Both the position numbers and the translations under genes were made by a program. Shown piece by piece: positions 20,676 through 28,224 of a stretch of 34,830 nt of DNA (position 1 is the stretch's first letter; every line of letters starts with the position of its first letter). Below the pieces are notes generated by a model that worked only from the letters and a program-made list of their open reading frames with translations, was not told where the DNA came from and did no database searches. This DNA comes from Gammaproteobacteria bacterium (GTDB lineage Bacteria > Pseudomonadota > Gammaproteobacteria > Chromatiales > Chromatiaceae), in assembly GCA_020445405.1 (NCBI GenBank), contig JAGRGQ010000040.1, positions 1-34,830 of the forward strand. The letters run 5' to 3'.

Positions 20676-21683
20676 ATGAAAATATTGATAACCGGCAGTG
20701 CCGGGTTCATAGGTTCCGCGCTCTCTCTGCGCTTGCTGGAGCGCGGCGATCAAGTCATTGGCATTGATAATCTTAACGACTACTATGACGTCGGGTTGAA
20801 ACGGGCGCGGCTGGCCAGGACACAGAACCATCCCGGTTTCAGTGATCTTCGGGTTGCATTGGAGGATCGCGATGCCATTGCTGCCGTGTTCCGGGAACAC
20901 CGGCCCGAGCGTGTTGTCAATCTTGCGGCCCAGGCGGGAGTCCGCTACTCGATAGAGAATCCAGCGGCCTACATCGATACCAATCTGGTTGGTTTCGGCA
21001 ATATTTTGGAAGGGTGCCGGCACAACGAAGTGGAGCATCTGGTCTACGCCTCCAGCAGTTCGGTTTACGGTGCCAATACCCGTATGCCTTTTTCGGTTCA
21101 CGACAATGTCAACCATCCGGTGAGCCTGTATGCGGCAAGTAAAAAAGCCAATGAATTAATGGCGCATACTTACAGCCATCTGTTCGGAATAGCGACCACC
21201 GGTTTGCGCTTTTTTACCGTTTACGGCCCTTGGGGCCGTCCTGATATGGCACTGTTCAAGTTTACCCGTCAGATACTTGCCGGCGAGCCGATCGACGTAT
21301 TCAATTACGGCAATCACCGGCGCGATTTCACTTATATCGACGATATCGTTGAGGGTGTTGTCCGTGTGCTGGACCGGCCCGCACGGCCCAATCCCGACTG
21401 GAGTGGTGACGATCCGGATTCCGCATCGAGTAACGCGCCCTATCGGTTATATAATATCGGCAACAACCGGCCGGTGGAGCTGAGCCATTACATAGAAGTG
21501 CTGGAACAGTGTCTGGGCCTGAAAGCGCGTAAAAATCTGCTGCCGCTGCAACCCGGCGATGTCCCGGACACTTTCGCCGACGTCCGGGATCTGATACGGG
21601 ACACTGGTTACAAACCCGACACGCCGATCAGCGAGGGGGTGCGGAAATTCGTTGAATGGTATCGGGATTACTATGCAGTCTAG
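20676..21683 (+). CDS. UDP-glucuronate 4-epimerase family protein (CapI/LspL-like)
   Basis: This is a 335-residue extended short-chain dehydrogenase/reductase. The NAD site GSAGFIG is at residues 7-13, and the run [16 protein letters not shown] is typical of UDP-glucuronate 4-epimerases. [15 protein letters not shown] follows, the catalytic pair is Y152 and K156 in SLYAASKK, and [15 protein letters not shown] comes next. The reaction interconverts UDP-glucuronate and UDP-galacturonate. Next to a TviB-type dehydrogenase the acetamido forms are also possible. A GGGGATTGTGA stretch precedes the ATG, 13 bp after the dehydrogenase stop, so the two form an operon divergent from the PrsKRT block. 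Confidence 0.92.
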   Translation: MKILITGSAGFIGSALSLRLLERGDQVIGIDNLNDYYDVGLKRARLARTQNHPGFSDLRVALEDRDAIAAVFREHRPERVVNLAAQAGVRYSIENPAAYIDTNLVGFGNILEGCRHNEVEHLVYASSSSVYGANTRMPFSVHDNVNHPVSLYAASKKANELMAHTYSHLFGIATTGLRFFTVYGPWGRPDMALFKFTRQILAGEPIDVFNYGNHRRDFTYIDDIVEGVVRVLDRPARPNPDWSGDDPDSASSNAPYRLYNIGNNRPVELSHYIEVLEQCLGLKARKNLLPLQPGDVPDTFADVRDLIRDTGYKPDTPISEGVRKFVEWYRDYYAV

Positions 21684-21695
21684 CTAGCCGCCATC

Positions 21696-21723
21696 GCATC
21701 CTCCGCCGGGATATTGAGGATGC
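21696..21723. terminator. Perfect 8-bp inverted repeat between convergent epimerase and rdgC genes
   Basis: GCATCCTC (21696-21703) pairs with GAGGATGC (21716-21723) around a 12-nt loop, 12 bp after the epimerase stop and 31 bp beyond the rdgC stop. The position suggests a shared terminator for both strands. No U-tract follows, so Rho-independent action is not certain. Confidence 0.5.
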
Positions 21724-21754
21724 AGCAAACCCTCCATTTTGATACGTGCACTCG

Positions 21755-22663
21755 TCAGGCTTTGACCACACCTCCGAAAAGTTTGATCAGGCTGTTGATG
21801 AAACGTTCCAGTTCCAGTGACATCAGTGCAAATTCCACATCGAAACGGGTGGCATGGTCCTCGCCCCCATTTTCGGCTGCGGCTTCCTGAATCAGATCCG
21901 GAAACTTCAACCGCTTCAGCGCCAGCTCCGCTGTCAATACAAAACCAACTTTTTCACGCCACTCCAGCGACATCCTGACAACCTCTTTTCCAGCTTTCAG
22001 GTGAGCCGCAATCTCGCTGCCCTCCAGATCCTGATGCCGGCAGCGGACCACGCCTCCTGCCTCAGCCGGACCCCGCAGCTCGCATTCGTCACCGACAGCG
22101 AACGCCGGCGGCAACCTTTTGTGCTGAAGCCAGTCGGTCATGGCGCGTACCGGAGCGTTGTTGACCTCCAGCGGTCGCAACGGCAGGCTGCCCAACGTCT
22201 CGCGCAGCAGCGTGATCAGCTCTTCAGCCCGTTTCCGGCTGGCGCTGTCGATCAGCAACCAGGCGTTGCGGTGATCGATATAAGCGTAGGTCAGAACGGT
22301 TTTGGTGAATGCCTTTGGCAGCATATCGAGCAGAATCTCATCCTTGATCTCCCCTCTTTCACGGCGCCTGATCTTACGCCCCCCCGCCTCCTCCAGATCC
22401 GCAATGCGTTGCGTCAACTGCTGATTCACGACCGCCGCAGGGAGTATCTTCTGCTCGTGGCGCATGCAGATCATGGTGCAGTGTGAGACGGCGTGTACCA
22501 GCAGCTTGCCGTGGCGTCCGAGCGGCGGCTCCCATCCATGTGTCGACACTTCCAGGGTGCCGCATTTGCGGCTGGGCCTGCCGAGCAACTTCTCGTGCAA
22601 CGCTTCAGCGGTCAGTTCAAAGGGCGTGCTCAGCAGGTAGATCTGCAGATTTCTGAACCACAT
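21755..22663 (-). CDS. rdgC: Recombination-associated protein RdgC
   Basis: RdgC is a ring-shaped DNA-binding protein that dampens RecA activity at the nucleoid. The ATG at 22661-22663 gives 302 residues, the usual length, and is preceded by GGGGAGG. An in-frame ATG at 22690 would overlap a -10-like element. Family features are the N-terminal MWFRNLQIYLL, GWEPPLGRHG, a central helical part with EIKDEILLDMLPKAF, VLTYAYIDHRNAWLLIDSAS, and the C-terminal helix with ELERFINSLIKLFGG. It converges on the epimerase gene and lies 100 bp downstream of the radical SAM gene; there is no sign of functional coupling. Confidence 0.95.
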   Translation of the reverse strand: MWFRNLQIYLLSTPFELTAEALHEKLLGRPSRKCGTLEVSTHGWEPPLGRHGKLLVHAVSHCTMICMRHEQKILPAAVVNQQLTQRIADLEEAGGRKIRRRERGEIKDEILLDMLPKAFTKTVLTYAYIDHRNAWLLIDSASRKRAEELITLLRETLGSLPLRPLEVNNAPVRAMTDWLQHKRLPPAFAVGDECELRGPAEAGGVVRCRHQDLEGSEIAAHLKAGKEVVRMSLEWREKVGFVLTAELALKRLKFPDLIQEAAAENGGEDHATRFDVEFALMSLELERFINSLIKLFGGVVKA

Positions 22664-22688
22664 GGGGCCTCCCCGGAAAAAATGGCGC

Positions 22689-22694
22689 ATTATG
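22689..22694 (-). promoter_or_regulatory. Candidate -10 element for rdgC
   Basis: CATAAT on the minus strand matches 5 of 6 TATAAT bases, 25 bp before the rdgC start. The 17-bp-spaced -35 position holds only TGGTAA, so the call is weak. It would let rdgC be transcribed apart from amrS. Confidence 0.35.
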
Positions 22695-22763
22695 GCGAAA
22701 CATCAGCCTGCTTACCAGAGAATCCGCCCCTTGATCAGAACCTGTCCGCAATTGTGATATTAA

Positions 22764-23846
22764 TCAGTTTTTCATCCGTACCGGCAGCCGGCGGGCTCCC
22801 CAGGTACCAGGCTTCGCTTCAAACACCCCGGGACAGGGCGTCGCGCAACGGATGCAGTTTCCATCTGCATCCAGGTTCCACTGACCCAGCTGATACCAGT
22901 CGCGTTCGATCAGCAGGGCGCCGCAATGCGCGCAATTTGTGCTCCCGCCACGGCGATCATGTACATTTCCTGTATAAGCGAAATGAACACCGTTTGCGAT
23001 AGCTATATTCCTTGCCAGCGTCAGGGTTTCGGGCGGTGTCGGCGGCGTATCGCGCATTTTCCAGTCCGGATGAAATGCGGTGAAGTGCATCGGCACATCG
23101 GGTCCGAGATTGGCGACTACCCAGCGTGTCATCTCATTCAGTTCCGTTTCGGAATCGTTCTCTCCGGGGATCAGTAATGTAGTCAGCTCCAGCCACACTC
23201 CGCTCTGTTCTCTCAGATAAACAAGCGTATCGAGTACCGGCTGAAGATGTCCGCCCGTGAGTTTGTGGTAGAAGCGCTCGCTGAACGCCTTCAAGTCGAC
23301 ATTGGCCGCGTCAATATGACGGAAAAACTCGGCTCTGGGCGCTACGGAGATATAGCCCGCGGTTACCGCCACGGTTTTGACCCCCAATTCATGGCAGGCC
23401 ACCGCAGTGTCGATCGCGTACTCCATGAATATGACCGGATCATTGTAGGTGAATGCCACGCTGCGGCATCCGAGTTCGTTCGCTCTGCGGGCGATATCCG
23501 CTGGAGATGCGGCATCCGCCAGCGTATCCATTTCACGGGATTTGCTCATATCCCAGTTCTGACAGAAACGGCAGGCAAGGTTGCAGCCTGCGGTCCCGAA
23601 CGAAAATACCGCGGTTCCGGGGTAAAAGTGGTTGAGGGGTTTTTTTTCGATGGGATCGACACAGAAACCGCTGGAACGCCCATAGGTGGTCAGCACGATT
23701 TTTCCGGCCTCGCATGCGCGCACGAAACAGAGGCCCTGCTGCCCCTCTTTCAGACGGCAGGCTCGCGGACAGAGATCGCATTCCACCCGCCCGTCTTCCA
23801 ACACATGCCAATACTTTGTGGGATGGGTCAATATCTTTGCGTTCAA
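22764..23846 (-). CDS. amrS: AmmeMemoRadiSam system radical SAM enzyme AmrS
   Basis: The protein is a PflA-like radical SAM enzyme that pairs with MEMO and AMMECR1 proteins across bacteria and archaea; its substrate is unknown to me. I favour a TTG start at 23844-23846 (360 residues), since AAAGGAG lies 8 nt upstream and a TATAAT overlaps the alternative ATG at 23903. The 4Fe-4S cluster cysteines are C88, C92 and C95 in CNLACRFCQNWD. An N-terminal Cys cluster (C23, C26, C30, C40) and a C-terminal one (CAHC ... CIRCATPC) suggest further metal sites. FTYNDPVIF and LKAFSERFYHKLTGG are typical of this branch. It is divergent from amrB with 138 bp between starts. Confidence 0.9.
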   Translation of the reverse strand: MNAKILTHPTKYWHVLEDGRVECDLCPRACRLKEGQQGLCFVRACEAGKIVLTTYGRSSGFCVDPIEKKPLNHFYPGTAVFSFGTAGCNLACRFCQNWDMSKSREMDTLADAASPADIARRANELGCRSVAFTYNDPVIFMEYAIDTAVACHELGVKTVAVTAGYISVAPRAEFFRHIDAANVDLKAFSERFYHKLTGGHLQPVLDTLVYLREQSGVWLELTTLLIPGENDSETELNEMTRWVVANLGPDVPMHFTAFHPDWKMRDTPPTPPETLTLARNIAIANGVHFAYTGNVHDRRGGSTNCAHCGALLIERDWYQLGQWNLDADGNCIRCATPCPGVFEAKPGTWGARRLPVRMKN

Positions 23847-23901
23847 TTCAAAAACTCCTTTTGAACCGTGGATGGCGCTCCGCTGCCACCCTCTAACTTT
23901 C

Positions 23902-23907
23902 ATTATA
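23902..23907 (-). promoter_or_regulatory. Candidate -10 element for amrS
   Basis: A perfect TATAAT on the minus strand lies 55 bp before the TTG start of amrS. No good -35 is seen at 16-18 bp. It overlaps the in-frame ATG at 23903, which argues that translation begins further downstream. Confidence 0.4.
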
Positions 23908-23921
23908 GTTCCTGTTGAAGC

Positions 23922-23949
23922 TTGATTTTTTCCGACATGCTCATATTGT
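23922..23949 (+). promoter_or_regulatory. Candidate sigma-70 promoter for amrB-amrA
   Basis: TTGATT (23922-23927) and TATTGT (23944-23949) are 16 bp apart, each matching 4 of 6 consensus bases, 35 bp before the amrB start. It lies back to back with the candidate amrS -10 element. Confidence 0.35.
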
Positions 23950-23984
23950 TAAAACAAAGGCGGACGCTCGAAGGAGGATTTCAA

Positions 23985-24773
23985 ATGAGCAGAGTACAGC
24001 CAGCTGCGGTGGCAGGTATGTTTTATCCGGCGGACCCTGATCAGTTACGCGCGGATATAAAGCAGTATTTGGCGCAGGCCGGAAGAAAATCGGCATCCCC
24101 CCTCAAGGCGTTGATTGCCCCGCATGCGGGTTATATCTACTCCGGGCCGGTGGCCGGCAACGCGTATGCCCAGCTTGCGTCACAATCCGATACGATCAGC
24201 CGGGTAGTCATCCTGGCGCCGGCACATCGGGTGGCTTTTGCCGGCATTGCCTATCCCAGTGCAGCGGTTTTTCGTACCCCGTTGGGTGATATTGAAGTGG
24301 ACAGGGAGGCAGTGCGCTCCATCGCCGGGCTTCCGCAACTGCAACAGCGTGACGATGCCTTCAGCAATGAACACAGCATCGAAGTACATCTTCCGTTCCT
24401 GCAGGAGACGCTCACCGGTTTCAAAATCGTACCGCTTCTGGTGGGGAATGCCACGCCGTCCCAGGTAGATGAAGTGCTGGAATCACTCTGGGGTGGCAGC
24501 GAAACCCTGATCTTGATCAGCTCGGACCTCAGCCACTATCTCAGTTACGACGCCGCCCGGAAGATGGACAGGGAGGCGACCAGCGCGATAGAGTCCCTGA
24601 ATCCCGAAGCTCTCTCTTATCACCACGCATGCGGCAGAATACCGGTCGGCGGTCTGTTGCTGGCCGCGCGGCGCCACCGCTTGCAGGTGGAGACACTCGA
24701 TCTTCGCAGTTCGGGAGATACAGCGGGAACCCGTGACCGTGTTGTGGGGTATGGCGCCTATGCGCTCTCCTGA
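23985..24773 (+). CDS. amrB: AmmeMemoRadiSam system protein B (MEMO family)
   Basis: The ATG at 23985 follows AAGGAGG by 7 nt and gives 262 residues. The fold is that of MEMO, related to extradiol dioxygenases. The metal-site residues described for human MEMO1 have counterparts here: H47 in APHAGYIYSG, H81 in LAPAHRVAF, H184 in SSDLSHYLSYD and C216 in YHHACGR. NEHSIEVHLPFLQ (residues 128-140) is another family motif. Human MEMO1 has been linked to copper or iron binding and redox; the bacterial role is not known. It overlaps amrA and is divergent from amrS, so the three probably form one functional unit. Confidence 0.93.
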   Translation: MSRVQPAAVAGMFYPADPDQLRADIKQYLAQAGRKSASPLKALIAPHAGYIYSGPVAGNAYAQLASQSDTISRVVILAPAHRVAFAGIAYPSAAVFRTPLGDIEVDREAVRSIAGLPQLQQRDDAFSNEHSIEVHLPFLQETLTGFKIVPLLVGNATPSQVDEVLESLWGGSETLILISSDLSHYLSYDAARKMDREATSAIESLNPEALSYHHACGRIPVGGLLLAARRHRLQVETLDLRSSGDTAGTRDRVVGYGAYALS

Positions 24774-25368
24774 GACACCAGCAGCCTTCGATGACGGCGA
24801 ACGGTCGGTGCTGCTGGAGCTGGCCGGAAGGTCCATTCGCCACGGACTGGAGAATGGCTGTCAGATCTCTCTCGATCCGGCTGCCTATCCGGAAAAACTG
24901 CGGCAGGTGCGCGCCAGCTTCGTGACATTGAACCGTGGCGGCAACTTAAGAGGTTGTATCGGGCACCTGAAAGCGATTCAACCGCTGGTTTCGGATGTTG
25001 CCGAAAATGCCTATTCGGCGGCTTTTCGGGATCCCAGATTTACCCCGCTTGACGCCAGTGAGGTGGAGGGGCTTGAGCTGCATATTTCGGTGCTGACGCC
25101 GGCAACCGAGATCATTTTCACATCGCAGTCTGATCTGCTCGAAAAGATTCGTCCCGGCGTTGACGGGTTGATTCTGATGCTCGGACGGCAGCAGGGTACG
25201 TTCCTGCCGTCAGTCTGGGAGTCCCTGCCGGACTCGCGCACTTTTTTGGAGCATCTGAAGTTGAAGGCGGGTCTGGCTCGTGGCTACTGGTCCCGGGAGA
25301 TTAAAATCTTTCGCTATCAGACCGAATCCTTCGCCTCATCCTTGCACGCAACTGCCGGTTCCAACTAA
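24760..25368 (+). CDS. amrA: AmmeMemoRadiSam system protein A (AMMECR1 family)
   Basis: This is an AMMECR1-domain protein of about 202 residues carrying the invariant LRGCIG motif (residues 63-68, NLRGCIGHLKAIQPL), with AAFRDPRFTPL and a VDGLILMLGRQQGTFLPSVW core. The family fold is known but its activity is not; the conserved Cys in LRGCIG suggests a reactive or binding site. The start is uncertain. ATG 24760 overlaps the amrB stop by 14 nt, while ATG 24751 and GTG 24733 are in frame and possible. The overlap points to translational coupling with amrB. It is the last gene of the plus-strand unit; a possible terminator lies about 200 bp downstream. Confidence 0.92.
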   Translation: MRSPETPAAFDDGERSVLLELAGRSIRHGLENGCQISLDPAAYPEKLRQVRASFVTLNRGGNLRGCIGHLKAIQPLVSDVAENAYSAAFRDPRFTPLDASEVEGLELHISVLTPATEIIFTSQSDLLEKIRPGVDGLILMLGRQQGTFLPSVWESLPDSRTFLEHLKLKAGLARGYWSREIKIFRYQTESFASSLHATAGSN

Positions 25369-25758
25369 CGCCTGATCACTAAACAGAGCCTGGTGAGCGC
25401 CAGACAGGCACCCTCACGCAGGCATCACCGCTGGCTGCTTGTACCCCGTCTCATGGCCACCCGCTCTCCGTGCTGCTGTCCGAAATGCGTGCCTGGAAGG
25501 CGTGCTGCGGGGGATGGCGGGGTGGAGGCTATCCATCCCGCGTCGTATCGGTGGGAATATCGAGGGCTCCGGGAGAGCCGGGTTGCACGATCTGTGGCTC
25601 TCGGGCCGCTTTTTTCATCTGATGGGATAAGTCGCCATTGCAACATCAGGTTGTTTGTCCGGGCGACCGTCGGTCTGGCGGCGGCCATTCCCGCAGTCAG
25701 CGTGCGCCCGCTGGAACAGGTGGGTCGGCCGGGAACCAGCCATGAGCAGAAGAGAACG
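25369..25758. other. 390-bp region without a convincing gene
   Basis: The gap lies between amrA (plus) and the convergent end of the pentapeptide-repeat gene (minus). Frames open here on both strands, but they have unusual Cys/Arg/Pro-rich composition and no ribosome binding site or family motif, and the longer ones only run on antisense to the pentapeptide gene. The one structure I see is the hairpin with a T-run at 25573-25615. Confidence 0.55.
25573..25615 (+). terminator. Possible Rho-independent terminator after amrA
   Basis: GAGAGCC (25573-25579) pairs with GGCTCTC (25596-25602) around a 16-nt loop, and six T residues occur at 25610-25615. The 7-nt gap between stem and T-run is longer than usual, and amrA ends some 200 bp earlier. 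Confidence 0.35.
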
Positions 25759-26652
25759 TCAGGGTGTACCCAGGCAGGTACCGATGGATCCTTCGGCGCA
25801 TTTCCTGCCGTTTGGCCATATCGCATGGTCCAGCATCGCTCCGGTCAACTGCGATCCTCCGAGATTCGCCCCGGTCAGGTCCGCGTAGCTCAGGTCGGCA
25901 CCGGTCAGGTCGGTGTAGGAGAGATCCGTATTCCGCAGCGTGGTACCTTTCATATCCGCTTTTCTAAGGTCAGCGTGGCTCAGGTCCGAACCGCTGAGAT
26001 CGGCATAGCGGATATCGGCACTGTTGAGCCTGGCTCCGGTAAAACGACTGTACCTGAACCAGGCATTGCCAAGGTTGGCCCCCTCCAGATCCGCGGCTTC
26101 TGCAACCAGTTTTTCGGCCCGGCAATTGTGCCAGTCGACACCCGGGGCGGGATTTGACGAACAGTCCCGATCGGGCGGCAGTTCCGGGCCGCCAAGATAC
26201 AGTCCGTAGCCGAGCGCGGCCAACACCAGCAGCGTGACCACCCCTATGCCCGTTACCGGCAGATCCCGCTTCCCGACGATCTGACGAAGCGCGGTTTTTG
26301 CCTCCCGGTGCCGCTCTATGAGTTCTGGTTCGGCCTGACGCCGATCATCCGCGGGTAGTCTGCCATCGCTGCCCTTTCTTCTGTCCAGGCCGGTGCGTTC
26401 GTCCTCCCGCAGTCTGGCTCTCAGCAGTGCGGGGTCACCTGCATGCAGCGTCCGGCGCATCTCAGGCGGCAACAGTTCCGGCACTTCGATCACAGGCTGC
26501 CAGGCAGTTTTGTCCAAACTGACCTGCGCGTCCGGACCAAAACGGCCCAACAGCAGCGAACGGCGTATGGCACCGTTGGGAAAAGGCCCCTCCACCTCTT
26601 CGTGGGACTTTACATACCAAAGTCTCTGCTTACTCGGTTCGTTCTCGCTCAC
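25759..26652 (-). CDS. Membrane protein with GYF-like cytoplasmic domain and periplasmic pentapeptide repeats
   Basis: The start is a GTG with GGGAAGAG upstream; 297 residues. An N-terminal GYF_2-like domain (about residues 11-60, WYVKSHEEVEGPFPNGAIRR) is followed by a charged linker (about 65-130, rich in Arg, Glu and Asp). One membrane helix spans about 132-154 (VTGIGVVTLLVLAALGYGLY). The C-terminal part, predicted periplasmic, has tandem A(D/N)LXX pentapeptides (about 186-277), a right-handed beta helix in known structures. Four Cys flank the repeats (C164, C177, C285, C293) and could form disulfides that cap the helix. The end motif WPNGRKCAEGSIGTC is seen in other exported pentapeptide proteins. 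Function is unknown. It may link a cytoplasmic partner to the envelope. Confidence 0.85.
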   Translation of the reverse strand: MSENEPSKQRLWYVKSHEEVEGPFPNGAIRRSLLLGRFGPDAQVSLDKTAWQPVIEVPELLPPEMRRTLHAGDPALLRARLREDERTGLDRRKGSDGRLPADDRRQAEPELIERHREAKTALRQIVGKRDLPVTGIGVVTLLVLAALGYGLYLGGPELPPDRDCSSNPAPGVDWHNCRAEKLVAEAADLEGANLGNAWFRYSRFTGARLNSADIRYADLSGSDLSHADLRKADMKGTTLRNTDLSYTDLTGADLSYADLTGANLGGSQLTGAMLDHAIWPNGRKCAEGSIGTCLGTP

Positions 26653-26739
26653 GCTCTTCCCATGCAGACGCAGCCATCTATCGGCCTATCACGAATATTC
26701 TCACAGAGTCCGCGCAGCGGGGAACAGCGAGCGTCCTGC

Positions 26740-26754
26740 GCAACCATGGGTTGC
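26740..26754. repeat. Perfect 6-bp dyad (GCAACC-ATG-GGTTGC)
   Basis: The inverted repeat has a 3-bp centre and lies in the 276-bp gap between two divergent genes, the pentapeptide protein (minus) and the FliK-like gene (plus). The compact dyad could be a dimeric regulator site. A chance palindrome of this size is not rare, and I see no second copy nearby. Confidence 0.3.
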
Positions 26755-26887
26755 CCAGTCCCCGGCCCTCGTCAATATCCGACTGCAACCTCTCTATTCG
26801 GGGTGCCTCCGTCCCTTCCCAGCTGTTCTTACAACGTCAACTGAGCAGTCCCCCTGCTATCCTGCATCGGCCGTTACCGGTATAAAC

Positions 26888-26893
26888 TATAAT
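26888..26893 (+). promoter_or_regulatory. Candidate -10 element for the FliK-like gene
   Basis: A perfect TATAAT lies 35 bp before the FliK-like ATG. No -35 match is seen at 16-18 bp, and neither a sigma-54 nor a sigma-28 consensus is visible in this gap, so control of this gene is unclear. Confidence 0.35.
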
Positions 26894-26928
26894 TCCATGA
26901 TTGTTTTGAACGGGACTCCTTCGAGCGA

Positions 26929-28224
26929 ATGGAGATATCCAATTCCATCACCGGTTATCGGATAAGCCTTGAGCGGATCAGGAATACGCTGCTGGAATCT
27001 TTGCGCGTCGGACAGATATTACAGGCCAGAGCGCTGACATCGACGCAGAACAGTCAGGTCCGGCTGCGCATCGGGAAGCTTGATATCCTGGCGCGTACGC
27101 AGGCCGGCATCTCTGCCGGTGACAATTTGACGCTGCAGGTAATAAAGGCTGCCAACCCGCTGCAGTTGAAACTGATCCAGGAGATCAGTTCCCATCAACT
27201 GCAGACTGAGGCGATGCGCGTGGCGCTGCCGCAGCAGACTCCGGTTTCCCACCTGATAAAGCAGCTCATTGCCCTGACTCCGGCGCCGCCCGGCGGTCAA
27301 CCCGGGCTGCCTCCAACCCGGCAGCCAACACCGGTTTCGCAGCCTCTGCCGCTGCCCACGGCTATGGACCGGGCAGCCACAGAGGCAAAACCGGCAGGTG
27401 CCGCAACGGCGGATACACTGCGATCTTTACCTTCGACCCAGAGCGCCGGCAGCAGGTTGCAATCCGCCATCGCCAACTTACTGCCGGGAGAGGATGCGGC
27501 AAGGCTTTCCCAGACAGTCGGCCGAATCCTCAATTTACAAATCCTGCCCGGTGAAAATCCGATCGCCGAAAACATACGCCTCGCATTCGCGCGCTCCGGG
27601 TTGTTTCTTGAGTCCGCACTGGCCACCGGCAGCGCACCGCCTGACGATATGAAGCGCAGCATCCTGGAGCTGCTGCTGCAATTGCGCCCGCTGCTGGCGG
27701 CTGCCCAGTCTGCCCATCAGCCGGTCTCCTCGCAGGCCATTGAGAGAGGTTTCGATCCGGTCGGGTTTTTCACCGAGCTGGTTTCTCATGCCGAGGGAAG
27801 TCTGGCCAGGATTCTGTTTAACCAGCTCTCCTCACTGCCAGGCGATAACGCCAATCAGCAGATCTGGCAATTCGAACTCCCCTATCGTCACAATGAGAGT
27901 TGCGACAGTTTCAGGGTGCAGATAGAGAGAGAGACAAAACAGGGTAAAAAGGGAATACAGGAGACTCTCTGGTCGGTGGGACTGGATTTCGAACTGGAAC
28001 CGATCGGGCCGATTCATGCCCGGCTGGTACTGACCGGGGAGGAGATATCCAGCCGGTTCACCGCCGAGTACGCTGAAACCGCGCGTCTTCTGGAGGAGGC
28101 ACTGCCGCATCTGGCAAATGCATTTTCACGCGCGGGTCTCAAGGTCGGTACACTCAGTGCAGTCCGGGGAACAACCGAAAATGCACCCCGCCCACGCTTC
28201 CCGCTGCTGGATGAGAGGGCATGA
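26929..28224 (+). CDS. fliK: FliK-like flagellar hook-length control protein
   Basis: The 431-residue protein has a FliK-type layout. An N-terminal globular part (about residues 22-85, with LRVGQILQARAL and LARTQAGISAGDNLTLQV) is followed by a Pro/Gln/Ala-rich linker (about 115-170), a helical middle, and a C-terminal Flg_hook domain (about 315-415, with LPYRHNESCDSF, LDFELEPIGPIHARLVL and ALPHLANAFSRAGL). Such proteins set hook length and trigger the export switch by touching the FlhB C-domain. It overlaps by 4 nt (ATGA) a gene for exactly such a C-domain. It faces the fliE-J operon rather than following it on the same strand. The N-terminus resembles that of longer FliK paralogues, so it may be a second FliK. 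Confidence 0.82.
   Translation: MEISNSITGYRISLERIRNTLLESLRVGQILQARALTSTQNSQVRLRIGKLDILARTQAGISAGDNLTLQVIKAANPLQLKLIQEISSHQLQTEAMRVALPQQTPVSHLIKQLIALTPAPPGGQPGLPPTRQPTPVSQPLPLPTAMDRAATEAKPAGAATADTLRSLPSTQSAGSRLQSAIANLLPGEDAARLSQTVGRILNLQILPGENPIAENIRLAFARSGLFLESALATGSAPPDDMKRSILELLLQLRPLLAAAQSAHQPVSSQAIERGFDPVGFFTELVSHAEGSLARILFNQLSSLPGDNANQQIWQFELPYRHNESCDSFRVQIERETKQGKKGIQETLWSVGLDFELEPIGPIHARLVLTGEEISSRFTAEYAETARLLEEALPHLANAFSRAGLKVGTLSAVRGTTENAPRPRFPLLDERA

Noticed and set aside
25425-25826. A 133-codon minus-strand frame in the gap after amrA
   Set aside because: Composition is Arg/Ser/Pro/Thr-rich with no motif, and its 5' part overlaps the 3' end of the pentapeptide gene in another frame.
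25393-26157. A 254-codon plus-strand frame rich in V.Q.G repeats
   Set aside because: The repeats mirror the 15-nt period of the pentapeptide gene on the other strand; no ribosome binding site or family match.
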